The notes beneath the pieces were generated by a model that saw only the letters and a list, made by a program, of their open reading frames with translations, made no database searches and was not told the DNA's origin. A DNA stretch of 64,000 nt from contig JAMWZD010000002.1 of the NCBI GenBank assembly GCA_024304995.1, forward strand, positions 558,001 to 622,000, written 5' to 3'. Made by a program: the position numbers and the translations under genes. Below are positions 1 to 7,569 of the stretch, in pieces; the stretch's first letter is position 1, and each line of letters opens with the position of its first letter. This stretch comes from Rickettsiales bacterium (GTDB taxonomy: Bacteria; Pseudomonadota; Alphaproteobacteria; Rickettsiales; UBA998).

Positions 1-1063
1 TTTCCAGATTCACTTTGCCGTCACTGATGAAACGGTAAATATATTCAAATTCCTCGTCATCCCCACTATAGACTACCACCCTTCCATCTGGTGTCATGGT
101 GGTAGTAGCACATTCATGTTTGAAGCGCCCAAGCGCGGTGCGTTTGACTGGCGGTTGTGCGGGATCATATGGGTTATATTCCACTACCCAGCCAAAACGA
201 TGCGCTTCATTGGGTTCTTTTTGCATGTTAAAACGCGCATCTGCCTTGTGCCAGTTATAATATTTGTCAGTGCCAAAGCGATATCGCTCATGCGTTTCCT
301 GCAAGTGAGCTGGCGCTTTTCCTGCGAAGTAATGATCAATATTTTCTTCAGCCGTCAGCACTGTTCCCCACGGAGTCACTCCGCCAGCGCAATTTGCCAT
401 TGTGCCGCGTGCATTGCGCCCATGAGGGTCATAGCTGGTTTGTAATAAAGGATGCCCCGCTGCTGGTCCTGCAATCTCAATTTCAGAGGTTGCAGTAATA
501 CGGCGATTATATACACTGCCAGATTTTGTTTTCCACACACCATTTGTGCGTTTAATTTCAACCACAGAGCAACCTTGCGCCTGCATTTCCACCTGCGCCT
601 GCTCAATCTGCACATCCAGTTTGGTTTTGTCAGGCGGGATGCCGTCTTCAAACATCAGATATAAATTCGTATATTCATGGTTAGCGCATAGCAACCCATG
701 ATCACTGTTTTTGCTGCCGCGGGGCAGGGGCATGAAGGCAAGATAGTCATTATTATACCCGAATTGCTGTGCCTGTTGTTCAGAAGTTAAGTCATGCGGG
801 TTGAACTGCTCATCATCGAACAGATGATCCCCCCAGCTGATAACTACCTGTGAATTATACCCCTTTGGCAACGCATGGCTTTTGCTGTTACGCTTTGAAA
901 TTTCACCAAAGGTTAGCGTTGGCGTTTCGACAGGGGCAAGAGCCGTGGTCTTTTTTGCACAGGCTGCAAGCCCTATGCTTCCTGCCATAATGGCAGAGCC
1001 GCTTAAAAAAGAACGGCGGGTAAGAGAGTGCTTTAATGCATGTGTAATCGGGTTATGAGTCAT
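1..1063 (-). CDS. PhoX-family (DUF839) secreted phosphatase, C-terminus cut by window edge
   Basis: I translated this from the minus strand; the ATG is at 1063 and the frame stays open to base 1, giving about 354 residues of a longer protein. The N-terminus has a twin-arginine signal (RRSFL at residues 16-20) followed by a hydrophobic stretch and a lipobox-like LAAC with Cys35, so it may be a Tat-exported lipoprotein. The body carries PhoX/DUF839 features: an ANHEYTN segment, a GTMANCAGGVTPWGT segment, and TAEEN. PhoX enzymes are calcium/iron-dependent periplasmic alkaline phosphatases that release phosphate from organic esters. The catalytic C-terminal part lies outside the window. PhoB lies two genes upstream, which fits phosphate regulation, but I see no clear Pho box in front of this gene. 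Confidence 0.85.
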   Translation of the reverse strand, partial: MTHNPITHALKHSLTRRSFLSGSAIMAGSIGLAACAKKTTALAPVETPTLTFGEISKRNSKSHALPKGYNSQVVISWGDHLFDDEQFNPHDLTSEQQAQQFGYNNDYLAFMPLPRGSKNSDHGLLCANHEYTNLYLMFEDGIPPDKTKLDVQIEQAQVEMQAQGCSVVEIKRTNGVWKTKSGSVYNRRITATSEIEIAGPAAGHPLLQTSYDPHGRNARGTMANCAGGVTPWGTVLTAEENIDHYFAGKAPAHLQETHERYRFGTDKYYNWHKADARFNMQKEPNEAHRFGWVVEYNPYDPAQPPVKRTALGRFKHECATTTMTPDGRVVVYSGDDEEFEYIYRFISDGKVNLE

Positions 1064-1113
1064 GCATAAGAATATAAAAGCGATGATGCATAAGCGCAAT
1101 TAAAATTCATGAC

Positions 1114-1141
1114 ATAAATATAAGATATTGCTTATATTTAT
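1114..1141. repeat. Perfect 11-bp inverted repeat between CDF gene and phoX-like gene
   Basis: ATAAATATAAG at 1114-1124 is repeated inverted at 1131-1141 with a 6-base loop. It overlaps the last codon and stop of the CDF transporter gene and lies about 50 bases before the PhoX-like start. The stem is only A/T, so it is a weak terminator at best; it could equally be an operator. Seen directly; function inferred. Confidence 0.45.
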
Positions 1142-2061
1142 GTTGCTATCAGTTTTGTTTCACTTCCCAATGCTTCAATGAAAATACGTTTTATTAAAGG
1201 ATGTTTTGCTTTAATCGCCGTTTTAAGTGCTACTATTTTTTCTTCGATTGTTTGTGAACTCAGATCATCTTTAAAATCCACATCTGCAATGACCAGCACA
1301 AATTCTGGCCCCATATGCAGTGATAACACCTCGCTGACTGAAATGATCATCTCATCGCTGCTTAAAATAGTATGGACGGAGTCTGTCAATTCAGGGTGTG
1401 CGCTTTCGCCAATCAGCAAGCCTTTTGTTTCATAAGCCAACCAGATGGCAGTGATGCCGAGAATCACCCCGATGGTGACGGATGCAATGCCGTCCCACAA
1501 TAAATTGCCTGTGAGTTGCGTGAGTGTGACCCCGATTAAAGCGACGACCAGACCAAGCATGGCAGCGGAGTCTTCAAACAAGACCACAAATAATGCGGGG
1601 TCCTTGCCATGTTTTACGGCTTCAAGTGTGGTGCGCTCTCCTTTAGACTTCAGAAACTCTTTCACTGCCATATAAAGCGCGCCGCCTTCAAAAATCAACG
1701 CCAGACCAAGTACGATGTAGTTTATAGTAAAGCTGCTAACAGCTTCTGGTTCTGCAATGCGGTGGATGCCTTCATAAATAGAAACACCTGCACCCACGGC
1801 GAAGATAAGGATGGACACCACAAAGCTCCAGAAATACATCTCTTTCCCATGTCCGAAAGGAAATTGCGCGTCAGCAGGTTTCTTGGCGCGTTTCATGCCG
1901 TGCAGCAGCAACACCTGATTGCCCGTATCCACCAGAGAGTGAATCCCTTCCGACATCATGGCAGAACTGCCAGAAATGCTGGCAGCCACAAATTTTGTCA
2001 CTGCGATTAAGCTGTTGCCAATTAACGCGGCGATGATTACTTTCTTAGATCCTGATGCCAT
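1138..2061 (-). CDS. Cation diffusion facilitator family transporter
   Basis: A 307-residue inner-membrane protein with about six hydrophobic helices in the first 215 residues and a soluble C-terminal domain of about 90 residues, as in the CDF (FieF/ZnT) family of divalent metal/proton antiporters. The HSLVD signature in the second membrane segment (around residues 41-45) and an acidic FEDS motif in the fifth are the expected metal-site regions. The sequence is closer in feel to the ZnT9-like branch than to E. coli FieF; the metal (Zn, Fe, Mn or Co) cannot be told. The gene starts 5 bases after phoB stops, so the two are probably co-transcribed. Confidence 0.85.
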   Translation of the reverse strand: MASGSKKVIIAALIGNSLIAVTKFVAASISGSSAMMSEGIHSLVDTGNQVLLLHGMKRAKKPADAQFPFGHGKEMYFWSFVVSILIFAVGAGVSIYEGIHRIAEPEAVSSFTINYIVLGLALIFEGGALYMAVKEFLKSKGERTTLEAVKHGKDPALFVVLFEDSAAMLGLVVALIGVTLTQLTGNLLWDGIASVTIGVILGITAIWLAYETKGLLIGESAHPELTDSVHTILSSDEMIISVSEVLSLHMGPEFVLVIADVDFKDDLSSQTIEEKIVALKTAIKAKHPLIKRIFIEALGSETKLIAT

Positions 2062-2066
2062 AATAC

Positions 2067-2762
2067 TTACCCTTCAGGCAGTTCAATCGCATAGCCCGCA
2101 GAACGCACCGTGCGAATCAGATCAATCTGATTGCCGTCATAGTTCAGGGCTTTGCGCAGGCGGCGAATATGCACGTCTACGGTGCGCAGCTCCACATAAA
2201 TATCATGCCCCCAGACGGAATCCAACAATTGTTCGCGCGAAAACACGCGCTTTGGATGTTCAATCAGGTAACGCAATAAGCCAAACTCTGTTGGGCTGAG
2301 ATGCACTTCCACGCCGTTTCGCGTCACTTTATGTGTGGCTAAATCCATATGAATATCCGCATATTCCAGTGTCTGCTCAGAGATGGAAGGGCGGATGCGG
2401 CGGAACACGGCTTTAATGCGTGCCACCAGTTCAGACGGGCTGAACGGTTTCACCATATAATCATCTGCACCTACATCCAACCCGCGAATGCGGTCACTTT
2501 CTTCACCGCGTGCAGAGAGCATGATAATAGGGATGTTTTTAGTGTCATTATTCCAGCGCAGTTGCTTGCATATTTCAATGCCTGTCATGCCAGGGAGCAT
2601 CCAGTCCAGCACGATGATGTCTGGCATATATTCCTTGACCATCGTAATCGCTTCTTCGCCATCCCCTGTGGTATAGACGCGGAAACCTTCGCGTTCCAGA
2701 TTATAGCGCAGCATAGTGACGATGGCGACTTCATCTTCAACAATTAATACTGAGGTTTCCAT
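2067..2762 (-). CDS. phoB: Phosphate regulon response regulator PhoB
   Basis: A 231-residue OmpR/PhoB-type regulator. Receiver domain at residues 1-120 with Asp9/Asp10-type acidic pocket (VEDE at 8-11), phosphoacceptor Asp53 in VLDWMLPG and a conserved MVKPF lysine near 105. A winged-helix DNA-binding domain follows (residues 130-228) with the family end motif TVDVHIRRLRKAL and RTVRSAGY. The wording matches PhoB closely rather than a generic OmpR regulator. PhoB activates phosphate-starvation genes after phosphorylation by PhoR. No phoR, phoU or pst genes are adjacent, so it is an orphan here, grouped with a metal transporter and a PhoX-type phosphatase. Confidence 0.9.
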   Translation of the reverse strand: METSVLIVEDEVAIVTMLRYNLEREGFRVYTTGDGEEAITMVKEYMPDIIVLDWMLPGMTGIEICKQLRWNNDTKNIPIIMLSARGEESDRIRGLDVGADDYMVKPFSPSELVARIKAVFRRIRPSISEQTLEYADIHMDLATHKVTRNGVEVHLSPTEFGLLRYLIEHPKRVFSREQLLDSVWGHDIYVELRTVDVHIRRLRKALNYDGNQIDLIRTVRSAGYAIELPEG

Positions 2763-2794
2763 GAATACTCCTGATTCGTTTATTCGTTATCTCT

Positions 2795-2824
2795 AATATG
2801 TCAATGATTCTGCTATCTCGTCAA
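2795..2824 (-). promoter_or_regulatory. Candidate sigma70-type promoter of phoB
   Basis: On the minus strand TTGACG (2819-2824) is followed after 18 bases by CATATT (2795-2800), about 30 bases upstream of the phoB start. The -35 matches 5 of 6, the -10 only 4 of 6. No 11-bp-spaced Pho-box repeats are evident. Sequence match only. Confidence 0.35.
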
Positions 2825-2867
2825 GCGTCACACACAAAAAGTCACATAAAAAGATTGTTTTTTATGC

Positions 2868-2901
2868 AAAAAAGGCGCGTAACACACGGTTACACGCCTT
2901 T
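2868..2901 (-). terminator. Rho-independent terminator after rpmE
   Basis: AAAGGCG at 2871-2877 pairs with CGCCTTT at 2895-2901 and GTAAC with GTTAC inside it, giving a long GC-containing stem. On the minus strand the stem is followed by a run of six T, the classic intrinsic terminator layout, 22 bases downstream of the rpmE stop. Confidence 0.8.
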
Positions 2902-2922
2902 CGCAAGGAGGAAACTGAAAAT

Positions 2923-3165
2923 TTATGATGCGTTTTTCTTCGTACCAAACGTCATATCGCCAAATTTGGCAGAGAATTTTTCCATCTGACCTGTTTTCTT
3001 TAAGGACAGGTTTTTACCCGCGTTCCATGCTGGATGCGTTTTAATATCTGTATCAAGAACAATCTCATGTCCTTCTTTACCAACGCAGGATTTTGTTTCA
3101 AATTTTGTGCCGTCAGTCATAACAACAGTTACTTTGTGGTAATTTGGATGAATATCTTTTTTCAT
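2923..3165 (-). CDS. rpmE: 50S ribosomal protein bL31
   Basis: An 80-residue basic protein starting MKKDIHPNYH, with VVMTDGTKFET and the THPAW motif near residue 43 and the KF..KFGDM end, all typical of bL31, a large-subunit protein at the subunit bridge. It has one cysteine (Cys27) and no CxxC zinc pair, as is common in alphaproteobacterial L31. It stands alone with its own terminator. Confidence 0.93.
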   Translation of the reverse strand: MKKDIHPNYHKVTVVMTDGTKFETKSCVGKEGHEIVLDTDIKTHPAWNAGKNLSLKKTGQMEKFSAKFGDMTFGTKKNAS

Positions 3166-3255
3166 GTCTTATCCTTTTAAACGCTGGAATGCGGTTGAAT
3201 TCTTTAACTTTGACTGGTGTGTGTAACGAATAATATGCGTCAATGCAAGCGCTTT

Positions 3256-4014
3256 TTAGCGTTCTTCATAGCCAAGACGCTGCTCTGTTGCCTCATATGC
3301 ACGTTTTGTGAGCATTTTGCGGTTGCCATCCTGCTCAGTTGTCATGGTGGGCAGGCAATCCACTTCCACTTTAATGCTGCGTGCTTTGCAGAAAGACCAT
3401 AAATGCGTCAGCAAGTCTGCATCGCCATACCATGCAATGCGTTCCCACGCTGCATCATCCACTGGCTTGCCGTCAAACTCTGTATAGCGCACCACCAGTG
3501 GCTGCACCACCAGACCATCATGTTGTTCTGCCAGACTCAGCAGGCTGGATTTATAAGGTTTCAGGCTGCGTCCATCATTCGTTGTGCCTTCGGGGAAAAT
3601 GCAGATGCGATCTCCATGTGATAAGGCATAATGCAATGCCTGCTGCGCTTCTTTGGCTTTTTCTGGTGTCCTATCCACAAAAATCACATCAAATGCGCGG
3701 ATGACCTGTGCAATTACAGGCCATGATTTTACGTCACTTTTCGGAGTGAACCGCATATTGGCGAGTGAGCCGAGAATAAACACATCAATATAGCTGCAGT
3801 GATTCGAGACAAGCAATGTTGGGGCAGGGGCAATTTCGCCGTTGACCGTCACTTCAATCCGCCATGCATTGCACAAGGCACGATATGATTTTAACTGATA
3901 GGCTTTGCGCGCATCCATTTTGCCGAGCAGCCCAAGCATCCATAAAATGATGCCACTACTTATGGAGATAATAATGACGCATAAAATGGTCATAATCGCG
4001 CGTATGCTAGCCAT
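3256..4014 (-). CDS. olsA: 1-acyl-glycerol-phosphate acyltransferase family protein (OlsA/PlsC)
   Basis: A membrane-associated acyltransferase of about 252 residues. After an N-terminal hydrophobic segment it shows the acyltransferase motif HX4D in SNHCSYID and the substrate-binding motif FPEGTTNDG. I start it at the ATG at 4014, which overlaps the stop of the upstream gene by 8 bases and follows a GGGGGTGA Shine-Dalgarno-like run; an in-frame ATG at 4071 would overlap the upstream gene by 65 bases. Because it directly follows an OlsB-type gene, the likely role is O-acylation of lyso-ornithine lipid to ornithine lipid, as in Rhodobacter olsBA. It could also act as an ordinary PlsC making phosphatidic acid. 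Confidence 0.8.
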   Translation of the reverse strand: MASIRAIMTILCVIIISISSGIILWMLGLLGKMDARKAYQLKSYRALCNAWRIEVTVNGEIAPAPTLLVSNHCSYIDVFILGSLANMRFTPKSDVKSWPVIAQVIRAFDVIFVDRTPEKAKEAQQALHYALSHGDRICIFPEGTTNDGRSLKPYKSSLLSLAEQHDGLVVQPLVVRYTEFDGKPVDDAAWERIAWYGDADLLTHLWSFCKARSIKVEVDCLPTMTTEQDGNRKMLTKRAYEATEQRLGYEER

Positions 4015-4855
4015 CTTCACCCCCGCGCACGCTGTCTGGTGCATATTTGCTGGCATGTTTGTCTGAGACACTTGCCGTATGCACGATCATCAGAATATCG
4101 GTGGTGTCAAAGGCGTGATCAATAAATGCGCCGTTGCCCACCTTTCCGCCAAGTCGCAGATAGCCTTTCACCAAAATAGGCAATTTGAAAAAAGCGCGTT
4201 TTTCGTTGATGTCTTCGGCTGGCATTAAGTTCATATCGACAAAATGTGCGTCTATCGTGCGCGGGCAGATAGCCTCATCTGCAAGATGATGATGATAGAG
4301 GTAACTTAGACCCTGCGCATGGTCTTGCGGGTCTGTGCCTGCAAAACTGGCGCAACCGAACAGATAATCTATTTTATGATGCATTACATATTCACCAATG
4401 CCGCGCCACAGAAGCTGCATTGCCACTTTATTGCGAAAATCAGGATGGGTGCAGGAACGCCCGACTTCAAGCAGCTTTTTGCCAGATGCTTTAAGTCTGG
4501 TAATGTCATATTCATCTTCGGAGTAAAAACCTGTGCCATCTGGCAATTCCGTGTCGCGCAACATACGATATGTGCCAATGATGCGCGGCGGCTTTCCTTC
4601 TTCATGGTGGCGCACCAACAGATGATCACACAGCGTGTCATACGCATCAAAGTCACGTTTTGCATCATGCGCAGCCTGCGGCACATCCGCTTTCATTTCA
4701 TGTACAAACACATGGTAACGCAAGGCTTGTGCTTCCATCACTTCCTCTGGCGTTTGTGCAAGCGTCACAGAAAAATCACCTGAGGTGATGGGTTCAAAGG
4801 GAAGGGGGGAGAACTGGTGAGGAACATAATTATTCATGCGAATAGATGTAGTCAT
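4007..4855 (-). CDS. olsB: OlsB-type N-acyltransferase (lyso-ornithine lipid synthesis)
   Basis: About 282 residues with a GNAT fold of the OlsB/hemolysin-like family: ALRYHVFV near residue 45, DFDAYDTLCDHLLVR, IGTYRM, LEVGRSCTHPDFRN, and a C-terminal KGYLRLGG..GNGAFIDHAF segment. OlsB moves a 3-hydroxyacyl group from acyl-ACP to ornithine, the first step to ornithine lipids that can replace phospholipids under phosphate starvation; this fits the phosphate genes 2 kb away. An ATG at 4873 would sit on the terminator of the upstream gene, so I prefer the ATG at 4855 (4840 is also possible). The function is by family and by pairing with the OlsA-like gene. Confidence 0.8.
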   Translation of the reverse strand: MTTSIRMNNYVPHQFSPLPFEPITSGDFSVTLAQTPEEVMEAQALRYHVFVHEMKADVPQAAHDAKRDFDAYDTLCDHLLVRHHEEGKPPRIIGTYRMLRDTELPDGTGFYSEDEYDITRLKASGKKLLEVGRSCTHPDFRNKVAMQLLWRGIGEYVMHHKIDYLFGCASFAGTDPQDHAQGLSYLYHHHLADEAICPRTIDAHFVDMNLMPAEDINEKRAFFKLPILVKGYLRLGGKVGNGAFIDHAFDTTDILMIVHTASVSDKHASKYAPDSVRGGEDG

Positions 4856-4873
4856 GCAGGAACAAAAGGTCAA

Positions 4874-4899
4874 AAGAAAACCTGCTAATAAGCAGGTTT
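4874..4899 (-). terminator. Intrinsic terminator after the small gene at 4916-5233
   Basis: AAACCTGC (4878-4885) and GCAGGTTT (4892-4899) form a perfect 8-bp stem with a 6-base loop. On the minus strand it is followed by TTTTCTTTT. It lies 17 bases after the stop of the upstream gene and just before the olsB start. Confidence 0.75.
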
Positions 4900-4915
4900 A
4901 GTTCAAAGTAACTAT

Positions 4916-5233
4916 TTAATATTTGTCATTTAGAGTTATTATAAAGTTTTGAGAAAGTTCTACAAAATCTAAAACTTCATTATCACTCCATTGAACCGCA
5001 GTTTTTAGCATCCAAAAGGGAGCTTCATTACTACAAAAAAATATTAGAATGTCTTTAGAGAGTTTGCCCCATTCAGAAGGAGCTTGCATACTTGGAGTAT
5101 ATTTTACAATTTCGTCATAGTAAAACAGAATTATACTACCAACCTCAATATTTTCACGTTTACAAAACCGTAAGTAATTAGAAAAACTTGCATAGCGAAT
5201 ATGAGTTAGTGTTTCGGACATTGATTTAGTCAT
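4916..5233 (-). CDS. Unknown 105-residue protein
   Basis: I do not recognise this protein. It is a 105-residue acidic/aromatic-rich soluble protein with no signal peptide or membrane helix; the second half holds several Trp, Phe and Asp/Glu residues (WMLKTAVQWSD). It is clearly more AT-rich than the genes on both sides, has its own terminator, and sits between the gene-transfer-agent remnant and olsB, where in RcGTA the g14 peptidase would be expected. It resembles neither g14 nor g15. It could start at Met1 or Met5. Confidence 0.55.
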   Translation of the reverse strand: MTKSMSETLTHIRYASFSNYLRFCKRENIEVGSIILFYYDEIVKYTPSMQAPSEWGKLSKDILIFFCSNEAPFWMLKTAVQWSDNEVLDFVELSQNFIITLNDKY

Positions 5234-5293
5234 GAAACCTTATAAGTAAACAACAATATTATTTATACTAAATATAACCTTTTTCGTCAACCC

Positions 5294-6142
5294 TCAAACA
5301 TTTCGAGTTGCAGCTGTTTCCAACATTTTGTCCAATCCTGGCACGTGTGGTTCGCCGCGGAAATTAATGGCGTTATTAAAACGGGTTTTACAGGTGTTGA
5401 ATTGTTTGTCGCAGCCTTGCGTTAAACTATAGGTATCACCAATTGCAATGCTATAAGGTAATGCTGAAGCGAGGCGCAGTTCTCCAACAGAATATTGCGC
5501 AATTTCAATTCTCAGCCCTGCATTTTCACCACTGGTAAATTGCAATATGCCGTGTGAGAAGATGCCATTTTCTTCTGTGCGTGCAGCATCTTTAATGTAA
5601 GTTTGCGTTACAATTTCCGTAATGCTGCCATTCACCGTTCGTGCGCTCAAATCCACACCACATGCTGCATCTCCCAGTGCCGCGCGGCAGGTGCGGGAAT
5701 AGAGCTTGCCAATGGTGGTAGAGAGTTTATGCGTGAGTCCGTGAATATCTGCTTCAAACTGTGCGCCGTTTATGCGCACTTCGCCCAGCCAGCCTGTTTG
5801 CAGAATGAGTTTGCCTTGCGAAATATCTGCATAATTCACTTCAAAAATCTCTATTTCCGCGTAATCATACCGCCCCGCCAGCACATCTTCGGAGGTAATG
5901 CGCTCAGAATCCAACACGCCTTGCACGCTAAGATTATCATGGCTCAAATCCGTGTTGGCGTTCATGTTCGTAGGCGTAAAACCACTAATCGCTTCATAGG
6001 TTACATCTTCAAAAAAGATAGTTTCATCATGTGAAGTGAACGCCAGCACAAGACCATCTTTTCGTGTCAGCTTCCAGCATGTGGCGATGGAGGTAACACC
6101 CTGCTTATAATGCGCTTTTAATGCGTCAGATATTTGTCTCAT
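5294..6142 (-). CDS. Gene transfer agent hub protein, RcGTA gp13-like (DUF2163/Phage_BR0599)
   Basis: A 282-residue tail protein. The N-terminal two-thirds has the DUF2163 pattern (ATCWKLTRKDGLVLAFTSHD near residues 20-39; YSRTCRAALGD near 150), and the C-terminus carries the Phage_BR0599 signature with Cys244 and Cys251 and an NAINFRGEPHVPG stretch. In the Rhodobacter capsulatus GTA this is the hub protein at the tail tip. Its start overlaps the stop of the gp12-like gene by 4 bases (ATGA), so the pair is translationally coupled. The following g14 peptidase and g15 megatron genes are missing, so this looks like a remnant or a dispersed part of a GTA. Confidence 0.88.
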   Translation of the reverse strand: MRQISDALKAHYKQGVTSIATCWKLTRKDGLVLAFTSHDETIFFEDVTYEAISGFTPTNMNANTDLSHDNLSVQGVLDSERITSEDVLAGRYDYAEIEIFEVNYADISQGKLILQTGWLGEVRINGAQFEADIHGLTHKLSTTIGKLYSRTCRAALGDAACGVDLSARTVNGSITEIVTQTYIKDAARTEENGIFSHGILQFTSGENAGLRIEIAQYSVGELRLASALPYSIAIGDTYSLTQGCDKQFNTCKTRFNNAINFRGEPHVPGLDKMLETAATRNV

Positions 6143-6726
6143 AACCGTATCTCCACCAGTGAAATATCACCCCAGCTATATTGCCCATAATCATCCAGCC
6201 GCGCCATAAGTTGATCTGTTTCAAAACGCACAGGCACATCAAATTCAAAATCGGCTGTGATGAGCGCTTGTGACGGGGGAAGGGTATCAAAGCTGATAAT
6301 GCCAGTTGATTCAGCAATCGTTGCATCGCTCAATACCCCATCAATATAGAGATTAAATGTATCCGCTACCACTTTGTGAATGCGGCGTGAATACGTTGTG
6401 TTTCCTGAGATGTAATGTTTGTAAAGCGCGTAATTTCCCTCAGCGTTTTGCAGAACCTGCTGGTTTACGGCTTCATAATCACTCCAGTCTTTAAATCGGA
6501 AGCCCTGCGCTCGCCCCTTTCGTGCGCGGAAGAAGCTGATAAGCTCATCCAGCTGCGCTTTGGTTTTCACGCCATGTGCCACGTTATAAACCGCTCGCGC
6601 CTGCGCCCAGTTGCTATTGCGTTTTTCATATCCCGATGCGGAAGTGACAATATCTGTTGAGAAAACAGGACCACCCGCAGAACCATATGATATGTCGGGT
6701 GGGAATTGAATTTCGGCAAAATCCAT
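6139..6726 (-). CDS. Gene transfer agent distal tail protein, RcGTA gp12-like (DUF2460)
   Basis: A 195-residue protein starting MDFAEIQFPPDISYGSAGGP with the DUF2460 (TIGR02217) landmarks: a tail-start motif, TSASGYEKRNSNW, a FFRARKGRAQGFRFKDWSDYE segment near residues 65-85, and a final region on strand-rich repeats. In RcGTA the equivalent is the distal tail protein that joins the tail tube to the baseplate. It is the first gene of the pair; no tube, tape-measure, capsid or terminase genes lie upstream in the window. Confidence 0.9.
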   Translation of the reverse strand: MDFAEIQFPPDISYGSAGGPVFSTDIVTSASGYEKRNSNWAQARAVYNVAHGVKTKAQLDELISFFRARKGRAQGFRFKDWSDYEAVNQQVLQNAEGNYALYKHYISGNTTYSRRIHKVVADTFNLYIDGVLSDATIAESTGIISFDTLPPSQALITADFEFDVPVRFETDQLMARLDDYGQYSWGDISLVEIRL

Positions 6727-6845
6727 AAATGAAGTTCCTTATATTGATTTGCTGTTATTAAAACTATATTACGTTACGACAGGAAGTGGGAATAAGCTGC
6801 TTTGAATAGTTGAATTTTTATTTCGATATTGCTATGTATGCACTT

Positions 6846-7196
6846 ATGAAAAAACTATCACTTACACTTTGTCTTTTGTTGCTTGCTGCATGTGGCGGCA
6901 GGGAGTCTTTCACCGCCTCTCAACCGTGGAAACAGACGGACAAGCATTTATCCTGTGATCAGTTATTGCTGGAAATGAATGATGCGAAATTCTGGAATCA
7001 GGCGGCGCGGAAAAACAAGGAAATGGGTGTGATGGATGCCATTAACCCGATTGGATATATGAATACGCGAAAAAGCGCAGATGAAGCGATTGCACAAACA
7101 GGCGAAAGATTGCGTCATTTAAACAATATCTATCAGATCAAAGGCTGCTCAAAGCCATATGCAGATACGCCAGTACAAGCACCTCCAGGATATTAA
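6846..7196 (+). CDS. Small lipoprotein of unknown function
   Basis: About 116 residues. The ATG at 6846 gives a normal lipoprotein signal: MKKLSL, a leucine-rich core and the lipobox LLAAC ahead of GGR. An upstream in-frame ATG at 6810 would put a non-typical extension before the signal. The mature part is short, charged and helical, with two cysteines (one at the CDQLLLEM segment and one near the end, GCSKPY) that could form a disulfide. Many secreted alphaproteobacterial proteins share this layout, but I do not recognise the family. Confidence 0.75.
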   Translation: MKKLSLTLCLLLLAACGGRESFTASQPWKQTDKHLSCDQLLLEMNDAKFWNQAARKNKEMGVMDAINPIGYMNTRKSADEAIAQTGERLRHLNNIYQIKGCSKPYADTPVQAPPGY

Positions 7197-7235
7197 TTAC
7201 TGAAATTTGATATTGCGGCTATTTAATATAGCGGC

Positions 7236-7565
7236 ATGATTATTGAAGATTATCTGCATTATGTTGCACTCGCAGTTGAAATGCTGGGGATTGCTGTCAT
7301 CCTGACAGGCATTATCTATACGTCTGTTCGATATCTAATGCATCTTTCGCAGGAACGCGCTTTCTCACATTATCGCGCAGGGCTAGGGCGGTCCATTTTG
7401 CTGGGGCTGGAATTTCTCGTTGCAGCTGATATTATTGACACGGTTACCGTAGAACCAACTATGGATAGCGTAATGATATTAGCGGTAATTGTACTGATTC
7501 GGACATTCCTCAGCATGTCTTTAGAAGTGGAAATTGAAGGCAAATTTCCGTGGCAGAAAAAGTAG
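7236..7565 (+). CDS. DUF1622 family membrane protein
   Basis: A 109-residue inner-membrane protein with three hydrophobic segments (about residues 8-30, 50-66 and 76-94) and the DUF1622 landmarks YR..LGRSILLGLEFLVAADII and LIRTFLSMSLEVEIEGKFPW. The family is widespread and of unknown function. The gene converges on the RepA-like gene with only 4 bases between the two stops and no visible terminator. Confidence 0.8.
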   Translation: MIIEDYLHYVALAVEMLGIAVILTGIIYTSVRYLMHLSQERAFSHYRAGLGRSILLGLEFLVAADIIDTVTVEPTMDSVMILAVIVLIRTFLSMSLEVEIEGKFPWQKK

Positions 7566-7569
7566 TATA

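Noticed and set aside
2763-2870. Pho box upstream of phoB
   Set aside because: Two TGTGAC copies are present but spaced by 14 bases rather than 11, and the wider match to the CTGTCAT repeat is absent.
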